A stretch of 64,000 nucleotides of DNA from Pseudomonadales bacterium. GTDB taxonomy: Bacteria; Pseudomonadota; Gammaproteobacteria; Pseudomonadales; Pseudohongiellaceae. The stretch lies in NCBI GenBank assembly GCA_024234325.1, contig JACKOJ010000003.1, forward strand, positions 310,001-374,000, written 5' to 3'. Made by a program: the position numbers and the translations under genes. Each line of letters begins with the position of its first letter. Positions within the stretch are counted from its first letter, which is position 1. The notes under the pieces are model-generated. The model ran no database searches. It was not told where the DNA came from and saw only the letters and a program-made list of their open reading frames with translations. Shown one piece after another: positions 25,769 through 34,315 of this stretch.

Positions 25769-26566
25769 ATGCTCACCTATCCGCAATTTGATCCCGTCGC
25801 TTTTTCCCTTGGTCCGCTGTCCGTGCACTGGTACGGCATCATGTACATCATTGCCTTCGGCGGGGCCTGGGGGCTGGCTAAGATCCGGGCGCGCAAGACG
25901 CCGGGAGAGTGGACGGACGAGCAGATTGCCGATCTGGTGTTCTACGGTGCCATGGGGGCGGTGCTGGGTGGACGTCTGGGTTCTGCCCTGTTCTACAATT
26001 TCGACAAGGTGCTGGCCGACCCACTGTGGGTGCTGCGGGTGTGGGAAGGGGGAATGTCCTTCCATGGGGGCATTCTCGGCGTCATGGCCGCCCTGTACTG
26101 GTACGCGGGAAGGCTGCACAAACCCTATTTTCAGGTGCTGGATTTCATTGCCCCGCTGGCACCCTTCGGGCTTGGAGCGGGACGGCTCGGCAATTTCATT
26201 GGCGGAGAGCTGTGGGGGCGTCATACCGATGTTCCCTGGGGCATGGTGTTTCCCCATGTAGACCCCTACCCCCGCCATGCGTCCCAGCTCTATCAGTTCG
26301 CGCTTGAGGGCATAGTGCTGTTCGCGCTGGTGTGGTGGTTCTCCTCCCGCCCGCGTCCGCGCTATGCGGTTTCCGGCATGTTCAGCCTGGGTTACGGTGT
26401 GCAGCGCTTCTTCGTGGAGTTTTTCCGTGAGCCGGACGAGGGCATCGGCTTCGTGGCGCTGGACTGGATGACGATGGGGCAGATTCTGTCCCTGCCCATG
26501 ATACTGGCAGGCATTGCTCTGCTGACCCTGGCCTATCGCAAACCGCAGGGCCAGTCTAACCACTGA
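25769..26566 (+). CDS. lgt: prolipoprotein diacylglyceryl transferase
   Basis: This inner-membrane enzyme transfers diacylglycerol from phosphatidylglycerol to the lipobox cysteine of prolipoproteins, the first step of lipoprotein maturation. It has 265 residues with several membrane segments. Family markers are VHWYGIMYIIAFGGAW, GGRLGSALFYN, GGMSFHGGILG, and the signature GAGRLGNFIGGELWGR. I use the ATG at 25769 (MLTYPQFDPVAF), the conserved N terminus; the frame extends 7 codons upstream. It is followed after 12 nt by thyA. The TolB-like lipoprotein at 59 kb would be a substrate. Confidence 0.97.
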   Translation: MLTYPQFDPVAFSLGPLSVHWYGIMYIIAFGGAWGLAKIRARKTPGEWTDEQIADLVFYGAMGAVLGGRLGSALFYNFDKVLADPLWVLRVWEGGMSFHGGILGVMAALYWYAGRLHKPYFQVLDFIAPLAPFGLGAGRLGNFIGGELWGRHTDVPWGMVFPHVDPYPRHASQLYQFALEGIVLFALVWWFSSRPRPRYAVSGMFSLGYGVQRFFVEFFREPDEGIGFVALDWMTMGQILSLPMILAGIALLTLAYRKPQGQSNH

Positions 26567-26578
26567 GTACACGAGACG

Positions 26579-27373
26579 ATGAAACAATATCTGGATCTGC
26601 TGCAACGCATCCTTGACGAAGGCGCCGAGAAGGGCGACCGCACCGGCACCGGCACCCGGTCCGTGTTTGGTCATCAGATGCGCTTCGATCTGTCTGCCGG
26701 CTTCCCGGTGCTGACCACCAAGAAGCTGCATCTGCGCTCCATTATCATTGAGCTGCTGTGGTTTCTCAGTGGCGATACCAACGTGCGCTATCTGCAGGAA
26801 AACGGCGTCTCGATCTGGGACGAGTGGGCTGATGAGAACGGCGACCTCGGCCCGGTGTATGGCTTCCAGTGGCGTTCCTGGCCAGGGCCGGATGGCAGCT
26901 CCGTGGATCAGATCAGCAAGCTGATTGAGCAGATTCGCACGAATCCGGATTCCCGCCGTCTGATGGTGGTGGCTTACAACCCGGCCTACGTGGACCAGAT
27001 GGCGCTGCCGCCCTGTCATTCCCTGTTTCAGTTTTATGTGGCGAACGGCAAGCTGTCCTGCCAGCTCTACCAGCGCTCTGCCGACACCTTTCTGGGCGTG
27101 CCGTTCAATATTGCCTCCTATGCTCTGCTGACTCACATGGTCGCGCAGCAATGCGATCTCGATGTCGGCGACTTCATCTGGACGGGAGGCGATACACACC
27201 TTTACAACAATCATCTGGAACAGACGAAACTGCAATTGAGCCGGACGCCACTTCCCCTGCCGAAGCTGCATATCAAACGCAAGCCGGAGGATATCTTCAG
27301 TTACCGTTACGAGGATTTTGAAATTCTCGACTACGAGGCGCATCCGCACATCAAGGCGCCAGTTGCTGTCTGA
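26579..27373 (+). CDS. thyA: thymidylate synthase
   Basis: Converts dUMP to dTMP using 5,10-methylene-THF. It has 264 residues, the same length as E. coli ThyA, and the catalytic cysteine is C146 in ALPPCHSLFQF. RTGTGTRSVFG, LHLRSIIIELLWFLSGDTN and FIWTGGDTHLYNNH are all intact. It is followed after 12 nt by folA, which regenerates THF from the dihydrofolate ThyA produces. Confidence 0.98.
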   Translation: MKQYLDLLQRILDEGAEKGDRTGTGTRSVFGHQMRFDLSAGFPVLTTKKLHLRSIIIELLWFLSGDTNVRYLQENGVSIWDEWADENGDLGPVYGFQWRSWPGPDGSSVDQISKLIEQIRTNPDSRRLMVVAYNPAYVDQMALPPCHSLFQFYVANGKLSCQLYQRSADTFLGVPFNIASYALLTHMVAQQCDLDVGDFIWTGGDTHLYNNHLEQTKLQLSRTPLPLPKLHIKRKPEDIFSYRYEDFEILDYEAHPHIKAPVAV

Positions 27374-27385
27374 AGGGTATTCATC

Positions 27386-27892
27386 ATGAAACTGGCATTG
27401 ATCTGGGCCATGGCCCGCAATCGCACCATTGGACGCAACAACGCCCTGCCCTGGCATCTCTCCGAAGATCTGAAGTATTTCAAACGGGTCACGATGGGAA
27501 AACCGGTGATCATGGGGCGCAAGACCTGGGACTCCATCGGTCGCCCTTTGCCGGGCCGCACCAATATCGTCATCACCCGCGATTCCGCTTTTCGTGCCGA
27601 GGGGGCGAAGGTGGTGAACACGCTGGAGCAGGCGCTGTCCGTTGCCGAAAGTGTTGGCATCATTGACGGCAGTGAAGAAGTAGTGGTGATGGGAGGCGAG
27701 CAGATCTACGCGTTGGCCCTGCCAAAGGCCGACCGTCTGTACATGACCGAGGTGCACGCGGATGTTGACGGGGATGCCCACTTCCCGGAGTTTGACCGCA
27801 CGCAGTGGCAGGAGCTGGCGCGTGAGAATCACGCCGCAGCCGGGCCAAACCCCTACGATTACAGTTTTGTTATTCTGGAAAGAAAGGTCTGA
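27386..27892 (+). CDS. folA: dihydrofolate reductase
   Basis: Reduces dihydrofolate to THF with NADPH. It has 168 residues. Family motifs are IWAMARNRTIGRNNALPWHL (substrate-binding loop), MGRKTWDSIGRPLPGR (NADPH binding) and VVVMGGEQIYALAL. AAGG lies 9 nt before the ATG. It is the second gene of a thyA-folA pair and ends convergently with the secreted propeller gene, with a hairpin between. Confidence 0.98.
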   Translation: MKLALIWAMARNRTIGRNNALPWHLSEDLKYFKRVTMGKPVIMGRKTWDSIGRPLPGRTNIVITRDSAFRAEGAKVVNTLEQALSVAESVGIIDGSEEVVVMGGEQIYALALPKADRLYMTEVHADVDGDAHFPEFDRTQWQELARENHAAAGPNPYDYSFVILERKV

Positions 27893-27896
27893 AGAG

Positions 27897-27931
27897 TCTT
27901 CCACTGCCGCCTTTGTGACGACAGTGGAAGA
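27897..27931. terminator. hairpin between convergent folA and propeller gene
   Basis: TCTTCCACTG (27897-27906) and CAGTGGAAGA (27922-27931) form a perfect 10-bp stem around a 15-nt loop. It lies in the 48-bp gap between two convergent genes. There is no T-tract on either side, so it may block antisense read-through or protect 3' ends rather than act as a classic intrinsic terminator. Confidence 0.5.
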
Positions 27932-27940
27932 GGCGCTGGA

Positions 27941-28852
27941 TCAATCCAGCGGAATGAACGCCAGTGCGTTGTTCGCGTTCATTGGAATGACCAGTTGGTT
28001 CTGGACAGAGTCATAGCACATGGACGCGGCTGACGGGATGCCGGACGCAATCACTTCTGCAGGCTGCCCGGGGCGGATGCGCGACACGCTGCCGTAACGC
28101 ACACTGCTGACGTACTTGGTGCCATCGGCGAGGATTACCACGCCATCGTTGCCGCCTTCGGCCGCATGCTCGGTGCGCACTACCTGGCCTGCCGGACTGA
28201 AGGTAATCACTGCATTGTCGCCCACGTTCACCACGACGATATTGCCGTCGTTGTCGATGGCCACGCCGTTGGGTGCTGCCAGTGGGGCTCCTTCCGCAAA
28301 CACAGAGACCTGCCCACTCGGCGTCACCTTGTAGATGCGCTCGGGGCTGCGGGTATTGGAGGCGTAGACGGTGCCGTCAGGGGCGACACCGACGCCGTTC
28401 AGAACCGTGGCGCCTTCCACCTGCACGGCGCCCAGCGGACGACCGCTGGCAAGATCAAACATGCGCACGGTATCGATGTCCACGGCATAGAGTACGCCGT
28501 TGTTGATGGCGCTGCCCAGAGGCTGGTTCAGGGTCAGGCCATCACGCGTGGCGCCGATCCACTTGGAAGTGTGCACGCTGCCGTCGGGATTGATCAGGGA
28601 CACGAAGCCGTCGTTTTCCTGCAGGTTCTGCGGAATGCCGTTGTTCATCGCCAGAATCAGGTTGCGGGCCGGGTCAAAGGTGCAGCTTTCGGCGGTGCGG
28701 AAACTGCCGAATACTTTCACATTGCTGGACATCGGGGTCGCGACGCCGGACTCATTGATGGTGCCCAGCGGCTCCCCTGCAGTAAAAGTCTGGGCCTGGG
28801 CTGCGGCGCTCAGGGCGAGGCCGATGGCGGCGGTCAGTACGAGTTTCTTCAT
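27941..28852 (-). CDS. secreted NHL/SMP-30-like beta-propeller protein
   Basis: A 303-residue exported protein. The signal peptide is MKKLVLTAAIGLALSAAAQA, with cleavage near AQA/QT. The rest is repeated propeller-type blades: GVGVAPDGTVYASNTRSPE, GVAIDNDGNIVVVNVGDN, and DGVVILADGTKYVSSVRYGS. This resembles SMP-30/gluconolactonase or NHL-repeat proteins, but I cannot confirm metal ligands. I chose the ATG at 28852 because AGGAG sits 8 nt upstream; an ATG at 28858 is too close to it. Function unknown. Confidence 0.85.
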   Translation of the reverse strand: MKKLVLTAAIGLALSAAAQAQTFTAGEPLGTINESGVATPMSSNVKVFGSFRTAESCTFDPARNLILAMNNGIPQNLQENDGFVSLINPDGSVHTSKWIGATRDGLTLNQPLGSAINNGVLYAVDIDTVRMFDLASGRPLGAVQVEGATVLNGVGVAPDGTVYASNTRSPERIYKVTPSGQVSVFAEGAPLAAPNGVAIDNDGNIVVVNVGDNAVITFSPAGQVVRTEHAAEGGNDGVVILADGTKYVSSVRYGSVSRIRPGQPAEVIASGIPSAASMCYDSVQNQLVIPMNANNALAFIPLD

Positions 28853-28922
28853 GCACATTTCTCCTTGTTGAATGTGTAAGCCGTAGTGTTGTTGTTATAG
28901 GTTTTGCAACGGACGAAGCCAG

Positions 28923-28957
28923 AGGCCTGTCGACGTCGATTTTGAGTCAACAGGCCT
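28923..28957 (-). terminator. inverted repeat downstream of argA
   Basis: AGGCCTGT (28923-28930) pairs with ACAGGCCT (28950-28957) around 19 nt that include the palindrome CGACGTCG. It lies 24 nt past the argA stop and before the propeller gene. There is no T-run, so termination is a weak inference. Confidence 0.4.
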
Positions 28958-28980
28958 TAGAGACCCGATTTCGGGCCGCT

Positions 28981-30306
28981 CTAGTTCAGGGATTTGGCCA
29001 GGGCCTTGGAATTGCGCTGATAGTTGTACATTTTCTTCTTCTTTTCCGGCAGCTCGGAGATTTCAATCGGAGTGAAGCCCTTCTCCAGGAACCAGTGGGT
29101 CGTCTGGGTGGTGAGCACGATGACCTTCGACAGGCCGGAACGTTTCGCATGGGCTTCCAGTGCCACCAGCAGATCCTTGCCGCGCCCGGTGTCCTGGTAG
29201 TTGCGGTGAATGGCAATGCAGGCGATTTCACCGCATTGCTCGTCCAGTGGGTACAGGGCAGCGCAGGCGATGATCATGCCCTCGCGTTCGATCACGAAGA
29301 AGAAGCCAATCTCCGCTTCCAGCAGCTCGCGGGAGCGGTGTACCAGTACGCCCGCCTCTTCCAGCGGGGTGATCAGTTCGAGGAGACCGCCGACGTCGTC
29401 GATGGTGGCGGGTCGCAGAACCTCGAAGGTTTCCGCAGAGACCAGCGTGCCGCTGCCATCGCGGGTAAACAGTTCCTCGATCAGCGCGCCATTGTGGACA
29501 AAGCTGATCAGATGGCTGCGAGGCACCTTGCGGCTGCAGGCTTTCAGTGCAGCAACCAGGGCCTGGGCAATGCCGTTCTCCATGTTCTCCTGACGGGCGC
29601 GCACGGCGTCGAGCACGTTCTGTGCAGAGGCCGGATTCAGGGTGCTGACCATATTGTCAGCGGCGTCCACGATGCCGCGCTGAGGGATGAACAGAATCAG
29701 TTTTTCGGCGTGCAGGGCGACGGCCACTTCGGTGGCAACCTCCTCAGCGGACAGGTTGAACACCTCGCCGGTGGGCGAGTAGCCGAGATTGTTGAGCAGC
29801 ACGATATTGTGCCCCTCCAGGTGTTGCTGGATCGCGGCGGTGTTGACCTTGCGTACCACGCCGGTGAGCGCATGGTCGATGCCGTCCAGCACGCCGAGGG
29901 GGCGCGCGGTGATGTAATTGCCTCTGGCAAGTGCGAGGTCTGCCCCGTGCATGGGGGAATTGGCCAGCCCCATGGAAAACACGGCTTCTATGTCGATGCT
30001 CAGGGAACCAATGACCTTCTTCACCACCTGCAGGCTCTCGGCATCGGTGATGCGCAGTCCCTTGTGATAGCGGGATTCGATGCCCTCGTTCTTCAGTGCC
30101 GCGTTGATCTGCGGGCGGGAACCGTGCACCAGCACCAGCTTGACGCCCAGGCTGTTGAGCAGGGTGATGTCGTGCACGATGTTACTGAAATTCGGGTGCT
30201 CAAGCGCCTCCCCGGGCAGCAGCACCACGAACACCTTTTTACGGTGAGCGTTGATGTAGCTGGAGGAGTAACGAAACCAGTCGATGTATTCGGGCAGATT
30301 TTGCAT
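28981..30306 (-). CDS. argA: N-acetylglutamate synthase
   Basis: First enzyme of arginine synthesis, acetylating glutamate with acetyl-CoA. It has 441 residues: an N-terminal amino-acid-kinase-like domain (KLVLVHGSRPQINAAL, LLNNLGYSPTGEVFNL) and a C-terminal GNAT domain (IACIAIHRNYQDTGRGKDLL, the acetyl-CoA site). The family is normally feedback-inhibited by arginine through the kinase-like domain. No Shine-Dalgarno is visible before the ATG at 30306, and an AT-rich promoter-like box is 6 nt upstream. It follows argE by 64 nt. Confidence 0.95.
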   Translation of the reverse strand: MQNLPEYIDWFRYSSSYINAHRKKVFVVLLPGEALEHPNFSNIVHDITLLNSLGVKLVLVHGSRPQINAALKNEGIESRYHKGLRITDAESLQVVKKVIGSLSIDIEAVFSMGLANSPMHGADLALARGNYITARPLGVLDGIDHALTGVVRKVNTAAIQQHLEGHNIVLLNNLGYSPTGEVFNLSAEEVATEVAVALHAEKLILFIPQRGIVDAADNMVSTLNPASAQNVLDAVRARQENMENGIAQALVAALKACSRKVPRSHLISFVHNGALIEELFTRDGSGTLVSAETFEVLRPATIDDVGGLLELITPLEEAGVLVHRSRELLEAEIGFFFVIEREGMIIACAALYPLDEQCGEIACIAIHRNYQDTGRGKDLLVALEAHAKRSGLSKVIVLTTQTTHWFLEKGFTPIEISELPEKKKKMYNYQRNSKALAKSLN

Positions 30307-30370
30307 GGCGCCAATATAGTCTATTTATTGATTTTAATGAAATTCTTCTTGTTCAGATGCCTGTTGGCTG
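30307..30370 (-). promoter_or_regulatory. AT-rich argE-argA spacer, candidate promoter
   Basis: The 64-bp spacer is far more AT-rich than its surroundings. On the minus strand a TATATT box ends 6 nt before the argA ATG, with a weak TTCATT 17 nt further upstream. If used, transcription would begin at or near the start codon. An arginine operator is possible, but I cannot make a clear ARG box. Confidence 0.35.
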
Positions 30371-31540
30371 TCACAGGCAGTAATGCCGGATCAGGCCTCT
30401 CAGAGTGTCGAGGTAGCGCGGGATTCGATCCAGCGCCAGATACTCGTCCGGTTGATGTGCCTGGTCGATGTCCCCCGGCCCCAGCACGATGGTGTCCATG
30501 CCCAGCTTCTGCAGCAGCGGTGCCTCGGTGCCGAAGGCGACGGTTGCCGCGTGCTGGCCGGTCAGCTTCTCGGCGGTGCGCACAAGCTCGCTGTTCGGGT
30601 CGGTCAGGAAAGCAGGCAGCCCGGCAAACAGCGGCGCGATTGTCGGTGTCACGCCGTGACGCTCGGCGACGGGGCGCACCCGTTGGCGGATCTCTTCGCG
30701 CAAGCCCTCGATCTCCATGCCGGGCAGCAGGCGGATGTCGAATTCCAGACGACACTGTCCGCAGATGCGGTTGGGATTGTCGCCCCCGTGAATGCAGCCC
30801 AGATTCAGGGTAGGCCGGGGAATGGTAAACAGCGGGTTCTGGTAACGCGCCTGCAGTTCCTGGCGAAAACGGATCAGCTCACTGATGACATCGTGCATGG
30901 CGTCCAGGGCGTTGTGTCCCAGGTCGGGGTCGGAGGAATGTCCGCTCTGACCGAGCAGATCGATGGACTCCATCATGATGCCCTTGTGGGCGTTGATCGG
31001 ACGCATGCCGGTGGGTTCGCCGATAAGCGCCGCGCGGGCTTTCGGGCGCCCGAGCTCCGCCAGGGTGCGGGCGCCCTGCATCGAGGTCTCCTCGTCTGCC
31101 GTCGCGAGCACGATCAGCGGCTGTTTGAACGCCACGCCATCGAAGTCCTTGAGGGCTTCCATCACCAATGCAAAGAAGCCCTTCATGTCCGTGCTGCCCA
31201 GGCCATAGAGGCGACCGTCTTTCTCCGTCAGCCGAAATGGATCAACGTTCCACAATGCCTCGTCCAGGGGGACAGTATCGGTGTGCCCGGACAGTACCAG
31301 GCCGCCGGGGCCACTGCCGCGGGTGGCGATCAGATTGACCTTGGCATTGTCTTGCGTTGCTGCGGACGTGGCAGCGCTGCGGACGCGTTCGCATTGAAAA
31401 CCGAGGTCTTCAAAGCAGCCGGCGAGATAATCAATGACGGCGACATTGCTGGTGTCGAATTCCGGGTTGGCAGAACTGACGCTGGGGCGGCGGATCAGCG
31501 CGTCCATATGCGTCAGCATATCGGGAAAGGAAGGGGTCAT
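30371..31540 (-). CDS. argE: acetylornithine deacetylase
   Basis: An M20-family metallohydrolase that deacetylates N2-acetylornithine. It has 389 residues. The metal-binding motif is VLSGHTDTVPLD; ATADEETSMQGA carries the general base Glu and a ligand, and the C-terminal GDIDQAHQPDEY supplies the last histidine. Its ATG overlaps the phhB stop by 4 nt (ATGA), so translation is probably coupled. Cotranscribed genes are hemW, phhB and probably argA. Confidence 0.93.
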   Translation of the reverse strand: MTPSFPDMLTHMDALIRRPSVSSANPEFDTSNVAVIDYLAGCFEDLGFQCERVRSAATSAATQDNAKVNLIATRGSGPGGLVLSGHTDTVPLDEALWNVDPFRLTEKDGRLYGLGSTDMKGFFALVMEALKDFDGVAFKQPLIVLATADEETSMQGARTLAELGRPKARAALIGEPTGMRPINAHKGIMMESIDLLGQSGHSSDPDLGHNALDAMHDVISELIRFRQELQARYQNPLFTIPRPTLNLGCIHGGDNPNRICGQCRLEFDIRLLPGMEIEGLREEIRQRVRPVAERHGVTPTIAPLFAGLPAFLTDPNSELVRTAEKLTGQHAATVAFGTEAPLLQKLGMDTIVLGPGDIDQAHQPDEYLALDRIPRYLDTLRGLIRHYCL

Positions 31541-31896
31541 TTGGCACCCGATGCGGTGCTGGCGACAAGATCGGTCTTCGCTGCCATGATGAAATCATTA
31601 TCGTGCAGGCCGTTGCACTTGTGCGTCCACCAGGACACGGTCACCTTGCCCCATTCGAGCAGAATACTGGGGTGATGATCCTCGCGCTCGGCGAGCAGGC
31701 CGAGCTTGTGGGTGAAGGCCGCCGCCTCCTTGAAATCACGGAAGTGGAATTCGCGGCGAATCTGCTCCATGCCGTCCACCTGGACTTTCTTCCAGCGGGG
31801 CACGCTTGCCAGCATGCGATTGGAATCTTCTGGCAGCATGGCCCGTGTGCCGATGATGCAGGGCTGACAATGCTGTTCGTAGAGGCTTCGGCTCAT
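31537..31896 (-). CDS. phhB: pterin-4a-carbinolamine dehydratase
   Basis: A 119-residue PCD/DcoH-family protein. The motif DHHPSILLEWGKVTVSWWTH, with a later HDND, matches the dehydratase signature. The family dehydrates 4a-hydroxytetrahydropterin after phenylalanine hydroxylase, but no phhA lies here. Some family members have been linked to molybdopterin cofactor metabolism, which could fit the two Mo enzymes in this window (inference). GGGAG precedes the ATG. It overlaps argE by 4 nt and follows hemW by 37 nt. Confidence 0.92.
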   Translation of the reverse strand: MSRSLYEQHCQPCIIGTRAMLPEDSNRMLASVPRWKKVQVDGMEQIRREFHFRDFKEAAAFTHKLGLLAEREDHHPSILLEWGKVTVSWWTHKCNGLHDNDFIMAAKTDLVASTASGAK

Positions 31897-31933
31897 GGGG
31901 GGCTCCCTGTGGTTGGCCGCGCAGCGCAGCAGA

Positions 31934-33106
31934 TCAGAGAAAGGCTTCCAGTACGCTGTTGAGAAACTGTTCTCCCTTCGCGGTGGGCCTGATCGTGTGC
32001 TGGTCGAACGCGAGCAGGCCGCGTGCTGTCAGCGATAATACCTGCTTTTCAATGTGCTCGAAACCCAGCCCGGTGGCAGCCTCGAATGCGGACACGGCGA
32101 AACCCTCGCGCAGTCGCAGCACGTTGAGCAGATACTCGATGGCGAGTTCCGACTCTGCAATCGCGGCCTGTTCCGCAAAGCCATCGCCCGCGCGCTGCAG
32201 ATAATGGTCCGGCTGTCGTGAGGTTCGGGTGCGCAGAATCAGGCCCTGTTCCGTTTGCGTGATCTTGCCGTGGGCGCCCGCGCCAATGCCGAGGTAGTCC
32301 CCGAAGCGCCAGTAGTTGAGGTTGTGCCGTGCCTGTCGCCCAGGGCGTGCGAAGGCGGAGATTTCATAGCGGGCGTAGCCCTGATCCTGCAGCAGGGCCA
32401 GGCCCTGATCCTGAATGTCGATCAGCGCCTCATCTTCCGGCAGTGACGGTGGATGTTTGTAAAACTCGGTATTGGGTTCGATGGTCAGTTGATACCAGGA
32501 CAGGTGCTCGGGCGCCAGCGCGATGGCCTGGCGCAGGTCGCGCAGGGCGGCGTCTGCGTTCTGGGCGCGAAGTCCGTACATGAGATCGATATTGAAATTG
32601 TCGAAACCTGCCGTGCGGGCCATGTCGATCGCCCGGCGCGCGTCCTCACTGCCGTGAATTCTGCCCAGATGCTGCAATTGCAGATCGTCGAAACTCTGTA
32701 CGCCGATGGACAGGCGGTTGATGCCGATGCGGCGATAGTCGGCAAATTTTTCCCGCTCTGCTGTCCCGGGGTTGGCTTCGAGTGTGATTTCGATGTCGTC
32801 CGCAAAGGAGATGCGGGAGGCGACAGTGCAGAGGAGGCGATCCAGGGCGGCGGCGCTGAACAGGCTGGGGGTGCCGCCGCCAAAGAAGATCGACTGCAGC
32901 GAACGCCCCTGCACGAAACCTAGCGACTGCTCCAGATCCCGCAGCAGCGCATCAACATAGGCGTCCTCCGGCAGTGCCCCCTGGCGCTGATGGGAATTGA
33001 AATCGCAGTAGGGGCACTTGCGCACGCACCAGGGGATGTGCACGTAGAGGCTGAGAGGGGGGCGTTGCAGCCGACGGGCGTCAAAGCCCGGAGACAGTTC
33101 ACTCAC
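31934..33106 (-). CDS. hemW: radical SAM protein HemW
   Basis: A 390-residue radical SAM protein of the HemN-like group, now considered a heme chaperone rather than a coproporphyrinogen dehydrogenase. The cluster motif is CVRKCPYCDFNSH (CxxxCxxC), SAM-binding glycines are in FFGGGTPSL, and LSIGVQSFDD is conserved. The C-terminal HemN-type domain is present. The start is GTG at 33106, overlapping the rdgB stop as GTGA, so translation is probably coupled. Confidence 0.95.
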   Translation of the reverse strand: MSELSPGFDARRLQRPPLSLYVHIPWCVRKCPYCDFNSHQRQGALPEDAYVDALLRDLEQSLGFVQGRSLQSIFFGGGTPSLFSAAALDRLLCTVASRISFADDIEITLEANPGTAEREKFADYRRIGINRLSIGVQSFDDLQLQHLGRIHGSEDARRAIDMARTAGFDNFNIDLMYGLRAQNADAALRDLRQAIALAPEHLSWYQLTIEPNTEFYKHPPSLPEDEALIDIQDQGLALLQDQGYARYEISAFARPGRQARHNLNYWRFGDYLGIGAGAHGKITQTEQGLILRTRTSRQPDHYLQRAGDGFAEQAAIAESELAIEYLLNVLRLREGFAVSAFEAATGLGFEHIEKQVLSLTARGLLAFDQHTIRPTAKGEQFLNSVLEAFL

Positions 33107-33711
33107 CGCAGGGACTCGCGAAGCCCGGTCCAGTGCTGCAGGAGGGAGCGCAGGGCCTGGCCGCGGTGACTGATGCTGTTCTTGACCGAGGGGTCGAGCT
33201 GCGCAGAGGCACAGCCATGGGTCGGCACATGGAACAGCGGGTCATAACCGAAGCCGTTGTCGCCGGATGGCTCGAACAGAATGCGGCCCTCCCAGGTGCC
33301 CTGGCTGATGAAGGGCATGGGGTCCCGGGCGTGGCGCATGAAGACAATGACGCACTGGAAGCGCGCTGTACGCGCCTGCTCCGGAATCTGCTTCAGTGCC
33401 TCCAGCAGCTTGCGGTTATTGGCTTCATCCGTTGCTCCGACTCCGGCATAGCGGGCGGAGTAAATACCGGGTTCGCCGCGCAGGGCATCGACCTCGATGC
33501 CGGAATCGTCCGCCATGGCGGGCAGGCCGGTTTCCTGGCAGGCGTGGCGGGCCTTGATGATGGCATTCTCCACGAAGCTCAGCCCGGTCTCGTCTGCGTC
33601 ACTCACGCCCAGGCTGCGCTGGGTGATGAACTCGATGTCCTGCGCGCCCAGCATCTGCTGGAACTCACGCAGTTTGCCGGCGTTACCTGTGGCGAGGACG
33701 ATCTGTTTCAT
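33103..33711 (-). CDS. rdgB: dITP/XTP pyrophosphatase
   Basis: A 202-residue HAM1/RdgB pyrophosphatase that removes ITP, dITP and XTP from nucleotide pools. Motifs are IVLATGNAGKLREFQQML at the N terminus, ADDSGIEVDAL, and EPSGDNGFGYDPLF. It lies 13 nt after metW and overlaps hemW by 4 nt. There is no good Shine-Dalgarno before its ATG, suggesting reinitiation from metW. Confidence 0.96.
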   Translation of the reverse strand: MKQIVLATGNAGKLREFQQMLGAQDIEFITQRSLGVSDADETGLSFVENAIIKARHACQETGLPAMADDSGIEVDALRGEPGIYSARYAGVGATDEANNRKLLEALKQIPEQARTARFQCVIVFMRHARDPMPFISQGTWEGRILFEPSGDNGFGYDPLFHVPTHGCASAQLDPSVKNSISHRGQALRSLLQHWTGLRESLR

Positions 33712-33724
33712 GAGGAGGCAATTC

Positions 33725-34315
33725 CTAGCGGCTGATGTGGTAAATGGCGGTCTCGCCCAGCATGTTGGGCCACAGCTTGATGGTCCAGCGCCCCTGGTGC
33801 AGATGATCGACCACGGTGCGCGAAATCACCTTGATCTGTTTCTCGCGGCACAGCACGTCGAAATCCCGCACGGTGCAGAAATGGATGTTGGGCGTGTTGT
33901 ACCACTGATAGGGCATGAAGTTGGACACCGGCATTCTGCCCTTGGTCGTCAGGTACAGGCGCGCGCGCCAATGTCCGAAATTCGGGAAGGTGACGATGCA
34001 GTTCTTGCCGATGCGCAGCATCTCGTCAATCAGCACATCGGGGTAGCTGACGGCCTGCAGCGTCTGCGTGAGCAGCACGGTATCAAAGCTCTTGTCCTTG
34101 AAGTTGGCCAGGCTCTTGTTCAGGTCCTGCTCGATGACGTTGACGCCACGGCCGAGACATTGCTGAATGTTTTCCGGTGAAATTTCCAGGCCGATCTCGG
34201 AGACGTCCTTGTGGATTTTCAGATATTCCAGCAGGCTGCCGTCGCCGCAACCCAGGTCGAGCACGCGACTGCCGGGGCGAATCCAGTGTTGAATAATGTC
34301 CAGGTCGGGGCGCAT
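33725..34315 (-). CDS. metW: methionine biosynthesis protein MetW
   Basis: A 196-residue SAM-methyltransferase-fold protein, partner of MetX in many proteobacteria. The SAM-binding motif VLDLGCGDGSLLEYL is at about 20-34, and LLTQTLQAVSYPDVLIDEML is typical of MetW. Its start overlaps the metX stop by 1 nt (TGATG), so translation is coupled. Catalytic activity has not been established for the family in general. Confidence 0.95.
   Translation of the reverse strand: MRPDLDIIQHWIRPGSRVLDLGCGDGSLLEYLKIHKDVSEIGLEISPENIQQCLGRGVNVIEQDLNKSLANFKDKSFDTVLLTQTLQAVSYPDVLIDEMLRIGKNCIVTFPNFGHWRARLYLTTKGRMPVSNFMPYQWYNTPNIHFCTVRDFDVLCREKQIKVISRTVVDHLHQGRWTIKLWPNMLGETAIYHISR

Noticed and set aside
25298..27904. 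868-codon open frame on the minus strand across the RHH, lgt, thyA and folA genes
   Set aside because: It runs antisense through four clear genes and ignores their boundaries; it is a shadow frame.
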